A stretch of DNA of 64,000 nucleotides from Halorussus salilacus (GCF_024138125.1 NZ_CP099993.1:2973153-3037152), one strand, 5' to 3'; positions 17,670 through 27,944 are shown, counted from the first letter of the stretch. The notes: a model not told the origin generated them from the sequence alone. Translations and numbers: made by a program.

Positions 17670-18693
17670 GAACGGCGGCCTCCCGGTGGACGCCGAGTTC
17701 GCCCTCCTGCTGACTCACGACGTGGACCGGCCCTACAAGTCGGTGCAGGGCCTCTACCACGCGGTGGAGCGACGCGACCCTCGACAGCTCAAGTCGCTTC
17801 TGCCGGGGGTGAACCCGTGGTGGCAGTTCGACGACATCACGCAACTGGAGGACTCGCTCGGCGTCCGGTCGGCGTTCTACTTCCTGCGCGAGAAGCACGT
17901 CTTCGAGCGCGACCTCTCGGACTGGCTCGACCCCTTCTACTGGGTCGAACACGCGGGCCGGTACGACGTCGAGACCCCCGAGATGCGCGACCTGCTCGCC
18001 CGCCTCGACGAGGGGGGATGGGAGGTCGGCCTCCACGGCTCGTACGACTCCTACGACGACCTCGACCGCCTCCAGTTCGAGAAGGCCCGACTGGAGGCCG
18101 CGCTCGGCGACGAGGTGGTCGGCGTCCGCCAGCACCACCTCAACCGCGGGCCCGACACCTGGGCCCACCACCGCGAGATCGGGCTGAACTACGACGCGAG
18201 TCCGGGGTCGAGTTCGGAGTACGGATTCGACCGCGGCTATCGGCCCCTCCGTCCGTTCGACGACGAGTTCGTGGTGTTCCCGCTGACCCTGATGGAGGCC
18301 GCGCTCCCCGACCCCGGCGAGGCGTTCGACCGGGCGTGGGGGGTCTGTGCCGACCTGCTCGACGAGGCCGCCGACAACGACGCGGTGATGTCGGTGCTGT
18401 GGCACCCCCGACTGTTCACGGAGGCCGACTTCCCCGGCTACCGCGAGCTGTATCGCCTGCTGGTCGAGCGCGCGCTGGAGATGGGCGCGTGGGTCGGCCC
18501 GCCGGGCGACTACTACGACCTGCTCGACCATCCCGACGGGAGTCGGACCGACGACCGGCCCGGGGTCGGTGACGGACCCCCGCCCGAAATCGAGGGGCGC
18601 CTCGCCGACGGCTCCGGACAGGAGTCGCTTACGCGCCCACAGGCGGAGGATAACAAAGTGCAAACCGGCGCTAACGGTGAGCCAACAGGATGA
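17662..18693 (+). CDS. Polysaccharide deacetylase-like (NodB-type) protein
   Basis: 343 residues from the ATG at 17662, which overlaps the epimerase stop. The fold resembles carbohydrate esterase family 4 / NodB. Visible features are LLTHDVDRPY (metal Asp-Asp motif), SAFYFLREKH, WEVGLHGSYDSYDDL with the metal His, and VGVRQHHLN. No signal peptide is present, so it probably acts inside the cell, perhaps on a lipid-linked sugar. The C-terminal ~40 residues are low complexity, and an ATAACAAAG box lies inside them (18650). The stop overlaps the next ATG by 4 bases. Substrate unknown; N-deacetylation of an acetamido sugar is the family default. Confidence 0.83.
   Translation: MSENGGLPVDAEFALLLTHDVDRPYKSVQGLYHAVERRDPRQLKSLLPGVNPWWQFDDITQLEDSLGVRSAFYFLREKHVFERDLSDWLDPFYWVEHAGRYDVETPEMRDLLARLDEGGWEVGLHGSYDSYDDLDRLQFEKARLEAALGDEVVGVRQHHLNRGPDTWAHHREIGLNYDASPGSSSEYGFDRGYRPLRPFDDEFVVFPLTLMEAALPDPGEAFDRAWGVCADLLDEAADNDAVMSVLWHPRLFTEADFPGYRELYRLLVERALEMGAWVGPPGDYYDLLDHPDGSRTDDRPGVGDGPPPEIEGRLADGSGQESLTRPQAEDNKVQTGANGEPTG
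18650..18658 (+). promoter_or_regulatory. ATAACAAAG promoter box inside the deacetylase 3' end
   Basis: ATAACAAAG ends 32 bases before the ATG at 18690 and lies within the last codons of the upstream gene. It suggests an internal promoter that lets the FemAB-like gene and perhaps later genes be expressed separately. Confidence 0.55.
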
Positions 18694-19772
18694 GAGTCGA
18701 GCAACTCGAACTGTCGGAGTGGGAGTCGGCGCTACCGAGCGACGGCTTCGAGGTGTTCCACCGCCCCGAGGCCCTAGAGGTCGTCGACCGCCACACGGAC
18801 GCCGAGATGAAACTGTTCGGCGGGTTCAAGGGCCAGCAGCCCATCGCGCTCCTGCCCGCGTTCGTCCAGCGAAAGTCTGTCGGAACCGCGGTCACCTCGC
18901 CGCCGCCGGGGCTCGGAATTCCCCGCCTCGGGCCCATCGTGATGCCGACCAGTCCCAAGCGGCGCAAGCAGGAGAAGGTCAATCAGGAGTTCACCGAGAC
19001 GGTCCTAGCGCAGGTCGGCACCGACCTCGGACTCGACGAGCGACTCGCGCGTGCCGGGGTCGAGTCGCCGATGGCCGAGTCGGTCCTCGACCGACTCGAC
19101 GTGGACTCGCGGCTGACGCTGTTCCGGATGGTCTGCAGTCCCGACTACGCCGACCCCCGGCCGTACGCGTGGGGGAACCTCCACGTCGAACCCAACTTCA
19201 CCTACCACCTCGACCTGAACGGTCGGGACACCGGGCAAGTACGCAAGTCGTTCTCCAAGAGCCTCCGCCGGGAGATACGCGACGCCGAGGACCTCGACGT
19301 GACCGTCGAGACCGAGGGCGTCGAGGGCGCTCGCGACGTGTTCCGCGCGACCGAGCGCCGGTACGCCGAGCAGGACGAACCGTTCTCCCAGACGTGGTCG
19401 TACGTCCGGGACCTGTTCGACGCGCTCGGCGAGCGCGCCCGGTCGTACGTCGCCCGCGACGCCGACGGCGAGTACCTCTCGGGCATCACGGTCCTCTACT
19501 CCGACGACGCCGCCTACTTCTGGCAGGGCGGCGCGAAGGCCATCTACGAGGGGACAGCGGTCAACAGCCGCATCCACTGGCGGATCATCGAGGACATCGT
19601 CGAGGACCCGCCGGTCGAGTCGGTCGACACCTACGACCTGATGGGCGCGAACACCGAGCGGCTCTGTCGGTACAAGGCGAAGTTCGGCGCCGACCTCGTT
19701 CCCTACTACGTGGTCGAGTCGTCGGGACCAGCGATGGACGTCGCCAAGCGGGCGTATCAGTTGGTTCGGTAA
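18690..19772 (+). CDS. FemAB/GNAT-like transferase, paralog of 1295-2314
   Basis: 360 residues with the same two-lobe organisation as the gene at 1295. Shared segments are FHRPEALEVVDRH, LFGGFKGQQPIALLPAF, DDAAYFWQGGAKAIYEG, and DLMGANTERLCRYKAKFGADL. No membrane segment or signal is seen. Family members add acyl or amino-acid groups to cell-surface precursors. Two paralogs in one locus suggest two decoration sites or two acceptors. It has an ATAACAAAG box 32 bases upstream and also overlaps the deacetylase stop (ATGA), so it may be read both from the long operon and from its own promoter. Confidence 0.82.
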   Translation: MRVEQLELSEWESALPSDGFEVFHRPEALEVVDRHTDAEMKLFGGFKGQQPIALLPAFVQRKSVGTAVTSPPPGLGIPRLGPIVMPTSPKRRKQEKVNQEFTETVLAQVGTDLGLDERLARAGVESPMAESVLDRLDVDSRLTLFRMVCSPDYADPRPYAWGNLHVEPNFTYHLDLNGRDTGQVRKSFSKSLRREIRDAEDLDVTVETEGVEGARDVFRATERRYAEQDEPFSQTWSYVRDLFDALGERARSYVARDADGEYLSGITVLYSDDAAYFWQGGAKAIYEGTAVNSRIHWRIIEDIVEDPPVESVDTYDLMGANTERLCRYKAKFGADLVPYYVVESSGPAMDVAKRAYQLVR

Positions 19773-19858
19773 CCGTTTCTGGCGTCCTTCGGGCTCTCGG
19801 AGCCGAACGCGTCGGATAGGTGGCGACTCTGTAGGAAATCCGATAGCTTAACAGGCGA

Positions 19859-19867
19859 ATTACAAAG
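19859..19867 (+). promoter_or_regulatory. Variant ATTACAAAG box upstream of the GT4 gene
   Basis: One mismatch to ATAACAAAG. The implied start is near 19893, about 30 bases before the ATG at 19924, which has a GGGGGAG stretch just upstream. Weaker than the other boxes. Confidence 0.4.
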
Positions 19868-19923
19868 GTTCCAATCCGCAAAGGTACCCGACGGAGCGGT
19901 TACGACGACCGCAACGGGGGAGA

Positions 19924-20865
19924 ATGAGGGTCCTGAGCTTAGTGCCGAACGATGCGACGTTTCATCGCCAGGAGACCGCGGCGCTCGCCGACGCGGGCGT
20001 CGAGCGGACCGTGATGACCGTCCCGGGCGACCCGCGCGAGCGGTCGGTCGCCGACTACCTCCGGTTCGTTCCGCGGGTGATTCGAGAGTCGAGCGAGGGG
20101 TACGACCTCCTCCACGCCAACTACGGCCTCACCGCGCCCGCTGCGCTCGCCCAGCGTCGGCTTCCGGTCGTGCTGTCGCTGTGGGGGTCGGACCTGCTGG
20201 GCGAGTACGGCTGGCTCTCGAAGGCCTGCGCCCGCCGCTGCGAGGAGGTGGTCGTCATGTCCGAGGGGATGGCGGCCGAACTCGACTGCCCGGCCCACGT
20301 CCTCCCGCACGGCGTGGACGGAGACCGGTTCCGACCCGTCCCGAAATCCGAAGCCCGCCAGAGTGTCGGCTGGTCGGCCGACGCCCGCCACGTCCTGTTT
20401 CCCTACGCCCCCGACAGGCCGATAAAGGACTTCCCGCGGGCGGGTCGGGTGGTCGAGGCGGCCCGCGAGCGCGTCGACGCGCCGGTCGAACTCCACGTCC
20501 TCGGCGGTGTCGACCACGCCGAGGTCCCGGCATACATGAACGCCGCCGACGCGCTCCTGCTGACTTCCGAGCGCGAGGGCTCGCCGAACGTCGTCAGGGA
20601 GGCGATGAGCTGTGGCCTCCCCGTGGTCGCGACCGACGTGGGCGACGTGCGCGAGCGACTCGACGGCGTCTCGCCGTCGGCGGTCGCCGACACCGACGGG
20701 GGACTCGCCGGGGCGCTCGCCGACCTCCTCGTCGACCCCCGCCGGTCGGACGGCCGGGAGGCGGTCGCCGACCTGCGGGTCGAACGCACAGCCGAGCGCC
20801 TCCGGGCGGTGTACGAACTCGCGCTCGACCGCGGAGGAATCGGCGTCGAACCAACCCCGACATAG
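19924..20865 (+). CDS. Family 4 glycosyltransferase
   Basis: 313 residues with the GT-B fold of glycosyltransferase family 4. The N-terminal acceptor half has LLHANYGLTAPAALAQ and VVLSLWGSDLLGEYG. The C-terminal half has LPHGVDGDRFRPV, the donor-binding region YMNAADALLLTSEREGSPNV with the E(x7)E-like pair SEREGSPNVVREAM, and LPVVATDVGDVRERL. It is a little shorter than usual (350-400), with a compact N-terminal lobe, but no element is clearly missing. It probably adds a hexose-type sugar to the growing glycan on the cytoplasmic face. A low-complexity small frame follows after 17 bases and the DUF354 gene after that. Confidence 0.85.
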   Translation: MRVLSLVPNDATFHRQETAALADAGVERTVMTVPGDPRERSVADYLRFVPRVIRESSEGYDLLHANYGLTAPAALAQRRLPVVLSLWGSDLLGEYGWLSKACARRCEEVVVMSEGMAAELDCPAHVLPHGVDGDRFRPVPKSEARQSVGWSADARHVLFPYAPDRPIKDFPRAGRVVEAARERVDAPVELHVLGGVDHAEVPAYMNAADALLLTSEREGSPNVVREAMSCGLPVVATDVGDVRERLDGVSPSAVADTDGGLAGALADLLVDPRRSDGREAVADLRVERTAERLRAVYELALDRGGIGVEPTPT

Positions 20866-20882
20866 AACGACAGCGAGAACCG

Positions 20883-21125
20883 ATGGCCCACCGAACCACC
20901 ACCGAGAAACCGACAGACGAACCGAGTGAGCGACGACCGCGGCGGTCGGACCGTCGGCCCCGACGCGCGCGCGTCGGGGCCGACGGTCCGACCGAGTCCC
21001 GAATCGGCACCGATTTCGAGAGCGAGTCGGGAACCGAACCCGGACCCGACTCGGGAACCGAACCCGGACCCGACTCGGGGCCCGGAATCGGCCCCGGCGC
21101 GACGACCCACGGGAGGCGACGGTGA
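20883..21125 (+). CDS. Possible small low-complexity protein between two glycosyltransferase-type genes
   Basis: 80 codons from the ATG at 20883. The stop TGA overlaps the GTG of the next gene (GTGA), the same coupling seen elsewhere in this operon, which is the main reason to keep it. The predicted protein is disordered: Arg/Glu-rich at first, then an in-frame repeat (SGTEPGPD twice). A 50-bp perfect palindrome (20944-20993) and a 24-bp tandem duplication lie inside. No family is recognised. It may instead be non-coding spacer with repeats. Confidence 0.3.
   Translation: MAHRTTTEKPTDEPSERRPRRSDRRPRRARVGADGPTESRIGTDFESESGTEPGPDSGTEPGPDSGPGIGPGATTHGRRR
20944..20993. repeat. 50-bp perfect palindrome
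   Basis: Bases 20944-20968 and 20969-20993 are exact reverse complements with no spacer; the centre is a run of alternating GC. It is the longest perfect palindrome I found in the window. Confidence 0.85.
21027..21074 (+). repeat. 24-bp perfect tandem duplication
   Basis: Two exact adjacent 24-base copies, 21027-21050 and 21051-21074, followed by a partial third start (TCGGG). The flanks also resemble the unit. Confidence 0.85.
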
Positions 21126-22228
21126 ACGTCGTCGTCACCGTCCAGCATCCCGCTCACGTCCACTTCTTCAAGCACGTCGTCCCGGCGCTCCGGGCGCGGG
21201 GCCACGAGGTCCACGTCTTCGCCCGCGAGAAGGACGTGGCGCTCGACCTGCTCGTCCACTACGACATCGACCACACCGTGCTGGCGGGCAAGCCCCGCTC
21301 GCTCGGCGGCCTCGCCCGGACGCAGGCGACCTACGAGTACCGGCTCTGGAAGGCGGCCGAGCGAATCGACCCCGACGTGATGACCGCCATCGGCGGGACC
21401 GCGGTCGCGCACGTCTCGCGGCTGGTCGGGGCCCGCAGCGTGGTGTGGCTCGACAACGAGGGCATCCTCGCCCACCGCATCACCACGCCGTTCGCCCACC
21501 GGGTCTGCACGCCCATGGGGTTTCGCGACGACTTCGGTCCCAAGCACGTCCGATACGACGGCTTCCAGGAGCTCGCGTACCTCCACCCCGACCGGTTCGA
21601 CCCGGACCCCGGCGGGCTCCGGGCCCACGGCGTCGACCCCGACGCGAAGTACGCCGTCGTCCGGTTCCGGGAGTGGTCGGCGCTGCACGACGTGGGCGAG
21701 GCGGGCTTCTCGGGCGGCGACAAGCGCCGACTCGTCGAGTCGCTCGCCGACCACGGCCGGGTGTACGTCGTGAGCGAGAGTCGGCTCCCGGCGTCGTTCC
21801 GGGACCACCGCCTGCCGGTGAGGCCCCATCTGGTCCACGACCTGCTGTTCTACGCCGACCTCTACGTCGGCGACTCGGCCACGATGTCGACCGAGGCGGC
21901 GTTGCTCGGCACGCCCGCGGTTCGGTGCCAGTCGTTCGCCGACGGTCAGGACATGTCGAACTTCGTGGAACTGGCCGATCACGGCCTGCTCCGCTCGACC
22001 GCCGACGGCCGCGAGGCGGTCCGAGAGGCCGAGACGCTCGCCCGCAGCGACGTGCAGACGGCGTGGAGCGAGCGACGGGCGCGACTGCTCGACGGGAAGA
22101 TAGACGTCGTCGAGTTCGCGGTCCGACTCCTCCTGAGCGAGGCCGGGAGAGCGGGCGGTGAGCCCCCGGCCCGCTCGTCGGCGTCGCGCGACCGCGACGC
22201 CGACGAGCGGGTGGTCGCGACCGATTAG
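21122..22228 (+). CDS. DUF354-type GT-B fold protein
   Basis: 368 residues resembling the DUF354 family, archaeal and bacterial proteins with a GT-B/UDP-GlcNAc 2-epimerase-like fold. Typical segments are VTVQHPAHVHFFKHV at the N-terminus, GHEVHVFAREKD, DVMTAIGGTAVAHVS, VRFREWSALHDVG, and YVGDSATMSTEAALLGTPAVR with the family GDS-T-EA motif. The reaction is not established for the family; a glycosyltransferase-type role is commonly assumed. It starts with GTG, overlapping a possible small upstream frame. The last ~25 residues are a charged Ser/Arg/Asp tail. It is the final gene of the long plus-strand series that starts at 11451, before the transposon. Confidence 0.8.
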   Translation: MNVVVTVQHPAHVHFFKHVVPALRARGHEVHVFAREKDVALDLLVHYDIDHTVLAGKPRSLGGLARTQATYEYRLWKAAERIDPDVMTAIGGTAVAHVSRLVGARSVVWLDNEGILAHRITTPFAHRVCTPMGFRDDFGPKHVRYDGFQELAYLHPDRFDPDPGGLRAHGVDPDAKYAVVRFREWSALHDVGEAGFSGGDKRRLVESLADHGRVYVVSESRLPASFRDHRLPVRPHLVHDLLFYADLYVGDSATMSTEAALLGTPAVRCQSFADGQDMSNFVELADHGLLRSTADGREAVREAETLARSDVQTAWSERRARLLDGKIDVVEFAVRLLLSEAGRAGGEPPARSSASRDRDADERVVATD

Positions 22229-22264
22229 CGGCCCTCGCGACCGCTCGGCGGCTCTCGGGACCGG

Positions 22265-22432
22265 TCAGGCCATCGCTTCGAGTTCGACCGCGTCGTCGGA
22301 CTTGAGCCACGCGCGGTTGTTCTGCGTGTCGTAGACCACGGTCGCGCCGAGTTCGTCGTCGAACGCGACGTACCGCTCGGTCTCGGGGCGTTCGCGGTCG
22401 CTGTCGTCGTCGCTTTCGTACGTGGAGGTCAT
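22265..22432 (-). CDS. Small acidic hypothetical protein (DUF7331-like)
   Basis: 55 residues from the ATG at 22432 to a TGA at 22265. It is highly acidic at the start (YESDDDSDRERPETERY), then has VVYDTQNNRAWLKSDDAVEL. The pattern of a short acidic protein with a VV-D-xN-AW core resembles small haloarchaeal proteins of the DUF7331 type, though I cannot confirm that. It is convergent with the DUF354 gene, with its start about 45 bases from the right end of the IS element. Function unknown; the transposon may have landed just upstream of it. Confidence 0.55.
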   Translation of the reverse strand: MTSTYESDDDSDRERPETERYVAFDDELGATVVYDTQNNRAWLKSDDAVELEAMA

Positions 22433-22472
22433 GGGGTGTCGCCCACTTCGGTCGGGTTAGTGGGTTTCTATC

Positions 22473-24176
<1,704 letters not shown>

Positions 24177-24274
24177 CTATGCATACTATCATGGTCAGTC
24201 GGCTTAAAGATTGCGTTGGAACCCCGTCTGTGCTGTCGTCGGTGGATGAATACTGTTGGTCGGCTTCATCCCCA

Positions 24275-24307
<33 letters not shown>

Positions 24308-24381
24308 CATAAGTGTTACCATGACACTACCGGAGTGGCGCTCCACGCTATTTCCGCCGCCTACTCGGCTTCAGGCGGCCT

Positions 24382-24390
24382 ATAACAAAG
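24382..24390 (+). promoter_or_regulatory. ATAACAAAG promoter box for the 24451-27727 unit
   Basis: ATAACAAAG preceded by T and by AGGCGGCC. The implied start near 24416 leaves a leader of about 35 bases to the ATG at 24451. It lies about 80 bases outside the transposon's left end, so the element inserted between the old operon end and this promoter. Confidence 0.62.
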
Positions 24391-24450
24391 CCCCGAAGCG
24401 GGGACGTGTGAGACGACCATACGCGTCCGTCGGGACGCGGTCTGATTACC

Positions 24451-26259
24451 ATGGATTCGGACACCCACACCTCCCAGCGAATGGAGAAAGGCGCGCTCCT
24501 CGTCGGGTTCGTGTCGCTCGCCGTGGCGGTGACCCTCGCGCGCGGGTCACCGCCCGAGGCGTACGAGCTGTCGATATACGCCGGGACCCCTCTCCCGTTC
24601 TGGGTCGGCTCCGCGGTCGCGCTGACGGTCGCGGTGTTCGTCGGCCTCGGCGCTCGCGGCGGGGTCCGTCGGTTGGCGCTCGTCCTCGGGGGGACGACCA
24701 CCCTCGCGGTCGCCTCCCTGCCGGTCGTCCGGTCGTACCACTTCTTCGGCCCGGGCGACTCGCTGACCCACCTTGGATGGACGAGAGATATTGCTACTGG
24801 TGAGCTGTCGGTGCTGGAGTTCCTCTATCCCGGCACACACACCGTCGCGGTGTTCCTCGCCGACGTGACCGGGATGGCGCTGACCCGCGCGCTACTGGTG
24901 ATGGTGATGGCGTTCACCGCCGTCTTCGTCCTGTTCGTCCCGCTGGCGACGTGGGCGATCACTCGCGACCGCCGAGCCACCGCCATCGCCGCGTTCTCCG
25001 GGTTCCTGTTGCTCCCGATAAACAACGTCAGCGTCTACCAGATGGCCCATCCGACCTCGCAGGCCATCACGTTCCTGCCGCTGGTGCTGTACCTGCTGGC
25101 CCGGTACGCGACCCGCGCCGACCGCGACACCCTGCCCGTGGGGACCCCGACCGGTGCGTTGCTGGCGCTGGCGTCGGTCGCCATCCTGCTCGTCCACCCC
25201 CAGCAAGCGGCCAACGTCCTCGTGGTGTTCGTCGCGGTGCTGGCGCTCCAACTGCTCGCGCGGTGGGCCGGCGTCTTCGACACCGACCACCGGACGGTGA
25301 CGTTCCAGACCGTGTTCGTCGCTGTCGCGTTCCTGGTGTGGGCCCCGCGCCACGACCGGGCCTCGGGTGCCAGCACCGCGCTCGTCGAGATGCTGACGAG
25401 CAGTACCGAGGTCGCGGGGAGCGTCGGTCAGCGCGCGGTCTCGCTGTCGGCCATCGGCGGGAGCTTCGAGCTGCTGTTCGCCAAGCTCTTCCTCGTGAGT
25501 CTGGTGTTCTCGGTGCTGACCGCGCTGGTGGTCCTCTCGGGGCTCCGGAGTCGGTTCGAGGACCCGGACACAAACGCCTTCGCCCGGTACTTCGGGCTGG
25601 GGCTGGTCCCGCTTCTCGGACTGTTCGCGGCCTTCATGGTCGCCAGCTACGGGAAGCTCCACTTCCGACAGCTCGGGTTCGTGATGGTGCTGGCGACCGT
25701 GCTGGGCGCGCTCGCGCTCTCGCAGGTGGCCGAGACGCTCTCGACGCGGTTCTCGCCGACGACCGCGCGCGCGGTCGTCGGCGTCGCGTTCGTCCTCATG
25801 CTCGCGCTCTCGGTACCGACCGTGTACAACTCCCCGTACATGTACCAGGGGTCGGACCACGTCACTCAGGCCGAGATGACCGGCTACGGGACCGCGTTCG
25901 AGCACACCGAGGGTGCGCCGCTGTTCGGTGTCCGGGGTTCGGGCGGGCGGTTCGCCGACGGAATCCTGGGCTTCGAGGCGAGCAGGGAGCGCGACCCCTC
26001 CGCCGGGAGCCTCTACGCCAACACCAACGCGACCGACGGCCCCGGGACCGACGGCGAGTTCTCGGGGTCGTACCTCGCGGAGAATCTGGACGGCACCTAC
26101 CTCGCGTTCAGCGACAGGACGCCCCAGCAGGAGGCGGCGGTGTACCGCGAACTGCGGTTCTCCGAGCGAGGCTTCCGGTCGCTGGACTCCACGCCGGGCA
26201 TCGACCGCGTTCAGGCCAACACCGACTTCCAGACCTACCGGATAAACGGAACGCGCTGA
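24451..26259 (+). CDS. Large multi-pass membrane protein of the polysaccharide locus
   Basis: 602 residues with about 11-12 hydrophobic helices over residues ~15-455, then a soluble, probably external C-terminal part of ~145 residues (starting near YNSPYMYQGSDHVTQAEMTG). An early loop has HFFGPGDSLTHLGWTRDI, with acidic and His residues before a long helix, as in GT-C glycosyltransferases and some O-antigen polymerases. I do not recognise a specific family. It is followed after one base by a flippase and shares the ATAACAAAG promoter. By position it may be a polymerase, ligase or lipid-linked sugar transferase acting on the outer face of the membrane. Confidence 0.72.
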   Translation: MDSDTHTSQRMEKGALLVGFVSLAVAVTLARGSPPEAYELSIYAGTPLPFWVGSAVALTVAVFVGLGARGGVRRLALVLGGTTTLAVASLPVVRSYHFFGPGDSLTHLGWTRDIATGELSVLEFLYPGTHTVAVFLADVTGMALTRALLVMVMAFTAVFVLFVPLATWAITRDRRATAIAAFSGFLLLPINNVSVYQMAHPTSQAITFLPLVLYLLARYATRADRDTLPVGTPTGALLALASVAILLVHPQQAANVLVVFVAVLALQLLARWAGVFDTDHRTVTFQTVFVAVAFLVWAPRHDRASGASTALVEMLTSSTEVAGSVGQRAVSLSAIGGSFELLFAKLFLVSLVFSVLTALVVLSGLRSRFEDPDTNAFARYFGLGLVPLLGLFAAFMVASYGKLHFRQLGFVMVLATVLGALALSQVAETLSTRFSPTTARAVVGVAFVLMLALSVPTVYNSPYMYQGSDHVTQAEMTGYGTAFEHTEGAPLFGVRGSGGRFADGILGFEASRERDPSAGSLYANTNATDGPGTDGEFSGSYLAENLDGTYLAFSDRTPQQEAAVYRELRFSERGFRSLDSTPGIDRVQANTDFQTYRINGTR

Positions 26260-26260
26260 C

Positions 26261-27727
26261 ATGGACCTGCAACGCATCTCTCGCGGACTGAAGGCGACGT
26301 TCGGCGCGCGCGTCCTCTACATGGCCGCCAGCGGCCTGCTCACGGTCGTTCTCACCCGGTTCCTGCTCACGAACGAGCAGTTCGGGCTGGTGGGGTCGGC
26401 GGTCGCGGTGCTGGGAGTCGCGCGGCTGTTCGGAGACCTCGGCCTCGCGAAGTCGGCGGCGCGGTACGTCACCGAGTACCGCGAGAAGGACCCCTCGCAG
26501 GTCCCCCACGTCCTCCGGACCGCGGTCGTCCTCCGACTGGTCGCCATCGGCGCGGTCTGCGGGGCGTTCGCGGTCTTCGGCGGCGACATCGCCCGGCTCA
26601 TCGACCAGCCCGAACTCGCGCCCCTCCTCGTGGTCGGGGCGGGCTACATCGCGGCCAACTCCTTTTTCACCTTCTCGCAGGTGCTGTTCCAGGGGTACAA
26701 CCGCGTGACCTACAGCGCGACCATCCAGGCGACCGGGGCGGTCCTGCGGCTCGTGATGGCGGTCGTCTTCGTCGCCCTGCTCGGCGGCGCGGTCGGCGCG
26801 ATGGTCGGCTACGTGGTCGGGTACGGCATCGCTGCGGTGTTCGGACTCGCGCTCCTCTACGCCAAGTGCTACCGCGGAACCGAACGGGCCGACTCGCCAG
26901 AGGAGGGCCTGTCTCGCCGGATCGCCGAGTACAGCGTTCCGCTGACCGCGACCAGGGGAGCGAACGTCCTCGACAAGCGCGTCGACACCATCCTCGTCGG
27001 CTACTTCATGACCCCGGTGGCGGTCAGCTACTACTACCTCGCCAAGCAGGTCGTGGGGTTCGTCCAGACCCCGGCGGCGTCGCTCGGATTCACCCTCTCG
27101 CCGACGTACGGCGAGGAGAAGGCTGGCGGCGAGACCGAGCGTGCGGCCCGCATCTACGAGACCTCGCTCAGGCACACCCTCCTGCTGTACGTGCCCGCGG
27201 CCGCTGGGATGGTGCTGGTCGCCGAGCCCGCCATCCGGCTGGTCTTCGGCGAGGGGTACGCGGGTGCCGCGCCCGTCCTCCAGGTGTTCGCGGTGTACGT
27301 CGTCCTCCAGGCGATCACCTTCATCACGAGCGACGCGCTCGACTTCCTCGGTCGGGCGCGCTCGCGGGCCTACGCCAAGGGCACCGCGTCGGTCGGCAAC
27401 TTCCTGCTCAACCTCGTCCTCATCCCCGCGTTCGGCGTGGCGGGCGCGGCGGCCGCCACGGTCGTCACCCACACCGGTTACGTCGCGGTCAACGTCGCCA
27501 TCATCCACAGCGAGCTGTCGCTCCCGCTCGGGCGGGTCCTCCGCCACTTCGCGGCGACCGTCGGGGTCGCCTGCGTGATGTCGGTCGCGGTCTACCTCGC
27601 GCTGACCGCGGCCTCGGGGCCGCTCGCGGTGGTCGCGGCCGTGCCGCTCGGGGTGGTCGTCTGGGCGGCCGTGTCGGTCGCCAGCGGTCTGGTCGACCCA
27701 CGGCAGGTCGCGTCGGTGCTCTCGTGA
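26261..27727 (+). CDS. Wzx-like flippase, polysaccharide biosynthesis protein (MOP superfamily)
   Basis: 488 residues with about 12-14 hydrophobic helices, the MATE/MOP flippase layout. N-terminal features are FGARVLYMAASGLLTVVLTR and EQFGLVGSAVAVLGVARLFGD. The central half has SRRIAEYSVPLTATRGANVL and MTPVAVSYYYLAKQ. Such proteins move lipid-linked oligosaccharides across the membrane (Wzx, and AglR in haloarchaea). It begins one base after the upstream membrane protein. The last codons (ASVLS, stop at 27725-27727) are the seed of the tandem repeat array that follows. Assignment to the flippase superfamily is strong; the transported glycan is unknown. Confidence 0.87.
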   Translation: MDLQRISRGLKATFGARVLYMAASGLLTVVLTRFLLTNEQFGLVGSAVAVLGVARLFGDLGLAKSAARYVTEYREKDPSQVPHVLRTAVVLRLVAIGAVCGAFAVFGGDIARLIDQPELAPLLVVGAGYIAANSFFTFSQVLFQGYNRVTYSATIQATGAVLRLVMAVVFVALLGGAVGAMVGYVVGYGIAAVFGLALLYAKCYRGTERADSPEEGLSRRIAEYSVPLTATRGANVLDKRVDTILVGYFMTPVAVSYYYLAKQVVGFVQTPAASLGFTLSPTYGEEKAGGETERAARIYETSLRHTLLLYVPAAAGMVLVAEPAIRLVFGEGYAGAAPVLQVFAVYVVLQAITFITSDALDFLGRARSRAYAKGTASVGNFLLNLVLIPAFGVAGAAAATVVTHTGYVAVNVAIIHSELSLPLGRVLRHFAATVGVACVMSVAVYLALTAASGPLAVVAAVPLGVVVWAAVSVASGLVDPRQVASVLS

Positions 27728-27910
27728 GCGCGTCGGTGCTCCCGTGCGCGCGTCGGCGCTCCCGTGCGCGCGTCGGCGCTCCCGTGCGCGCGTCGGCGCT
27801 CCCGTGCGCGCGTCGGCGCTCCCGTGCGCGCGTCGGTCATCCTCGCGAGCGCGTCGGTCATCCTCGCGAGCGCGTCGGTCATCCTCGCGAGCGCGTCGGC
27901 ATCCCCGCGA
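27728..27910 (+). repeat. Tandem repeat array, 20-21 bp units
   Basis: Nine head-to-tail units directly after the flippase stop codon. Five are 20-bp units (27728-27827) of the form GCGCGTCGG(C/T)GCTCCCGTGC. Three 21-bp units (27828-27890) and one 20-bp unit (27891-27910) follow, with GTCATCC in place of the GCTCCC core. The last 20 bases of the flippase gene already match the unit, so the array looks like slippage expansion of the gene's own 3' end. No spacers, so not CRISPR. It lies within the 373-base gap 27728-28100. Confidence 0.85.
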
Positions 27911-27944
27911 GCGCGCCCGCGGCGGCCCGCCGCCGCGGGCGCGC
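27911..27944. repeat. Perfect hairpin, 15-bp stem, CCCG loop, at the end of the repeat array
   Basis: Arms 27911-27925 and 27930-27944 are exact reverse complements. It directly abuts the tandem repeat array and may fold in the 3' tail of the flippase transcript. There is no T-tract after it, so a classical archaeal terminator is not obvious. Confidence 0.75.

Noticed and set aside
27728..27910. Possible CRISPR array
   Set aside because: Units are directly adjacent at 20-21 bp with no unique spacers and no cas genes nearby; it is a simple tandem repeat.
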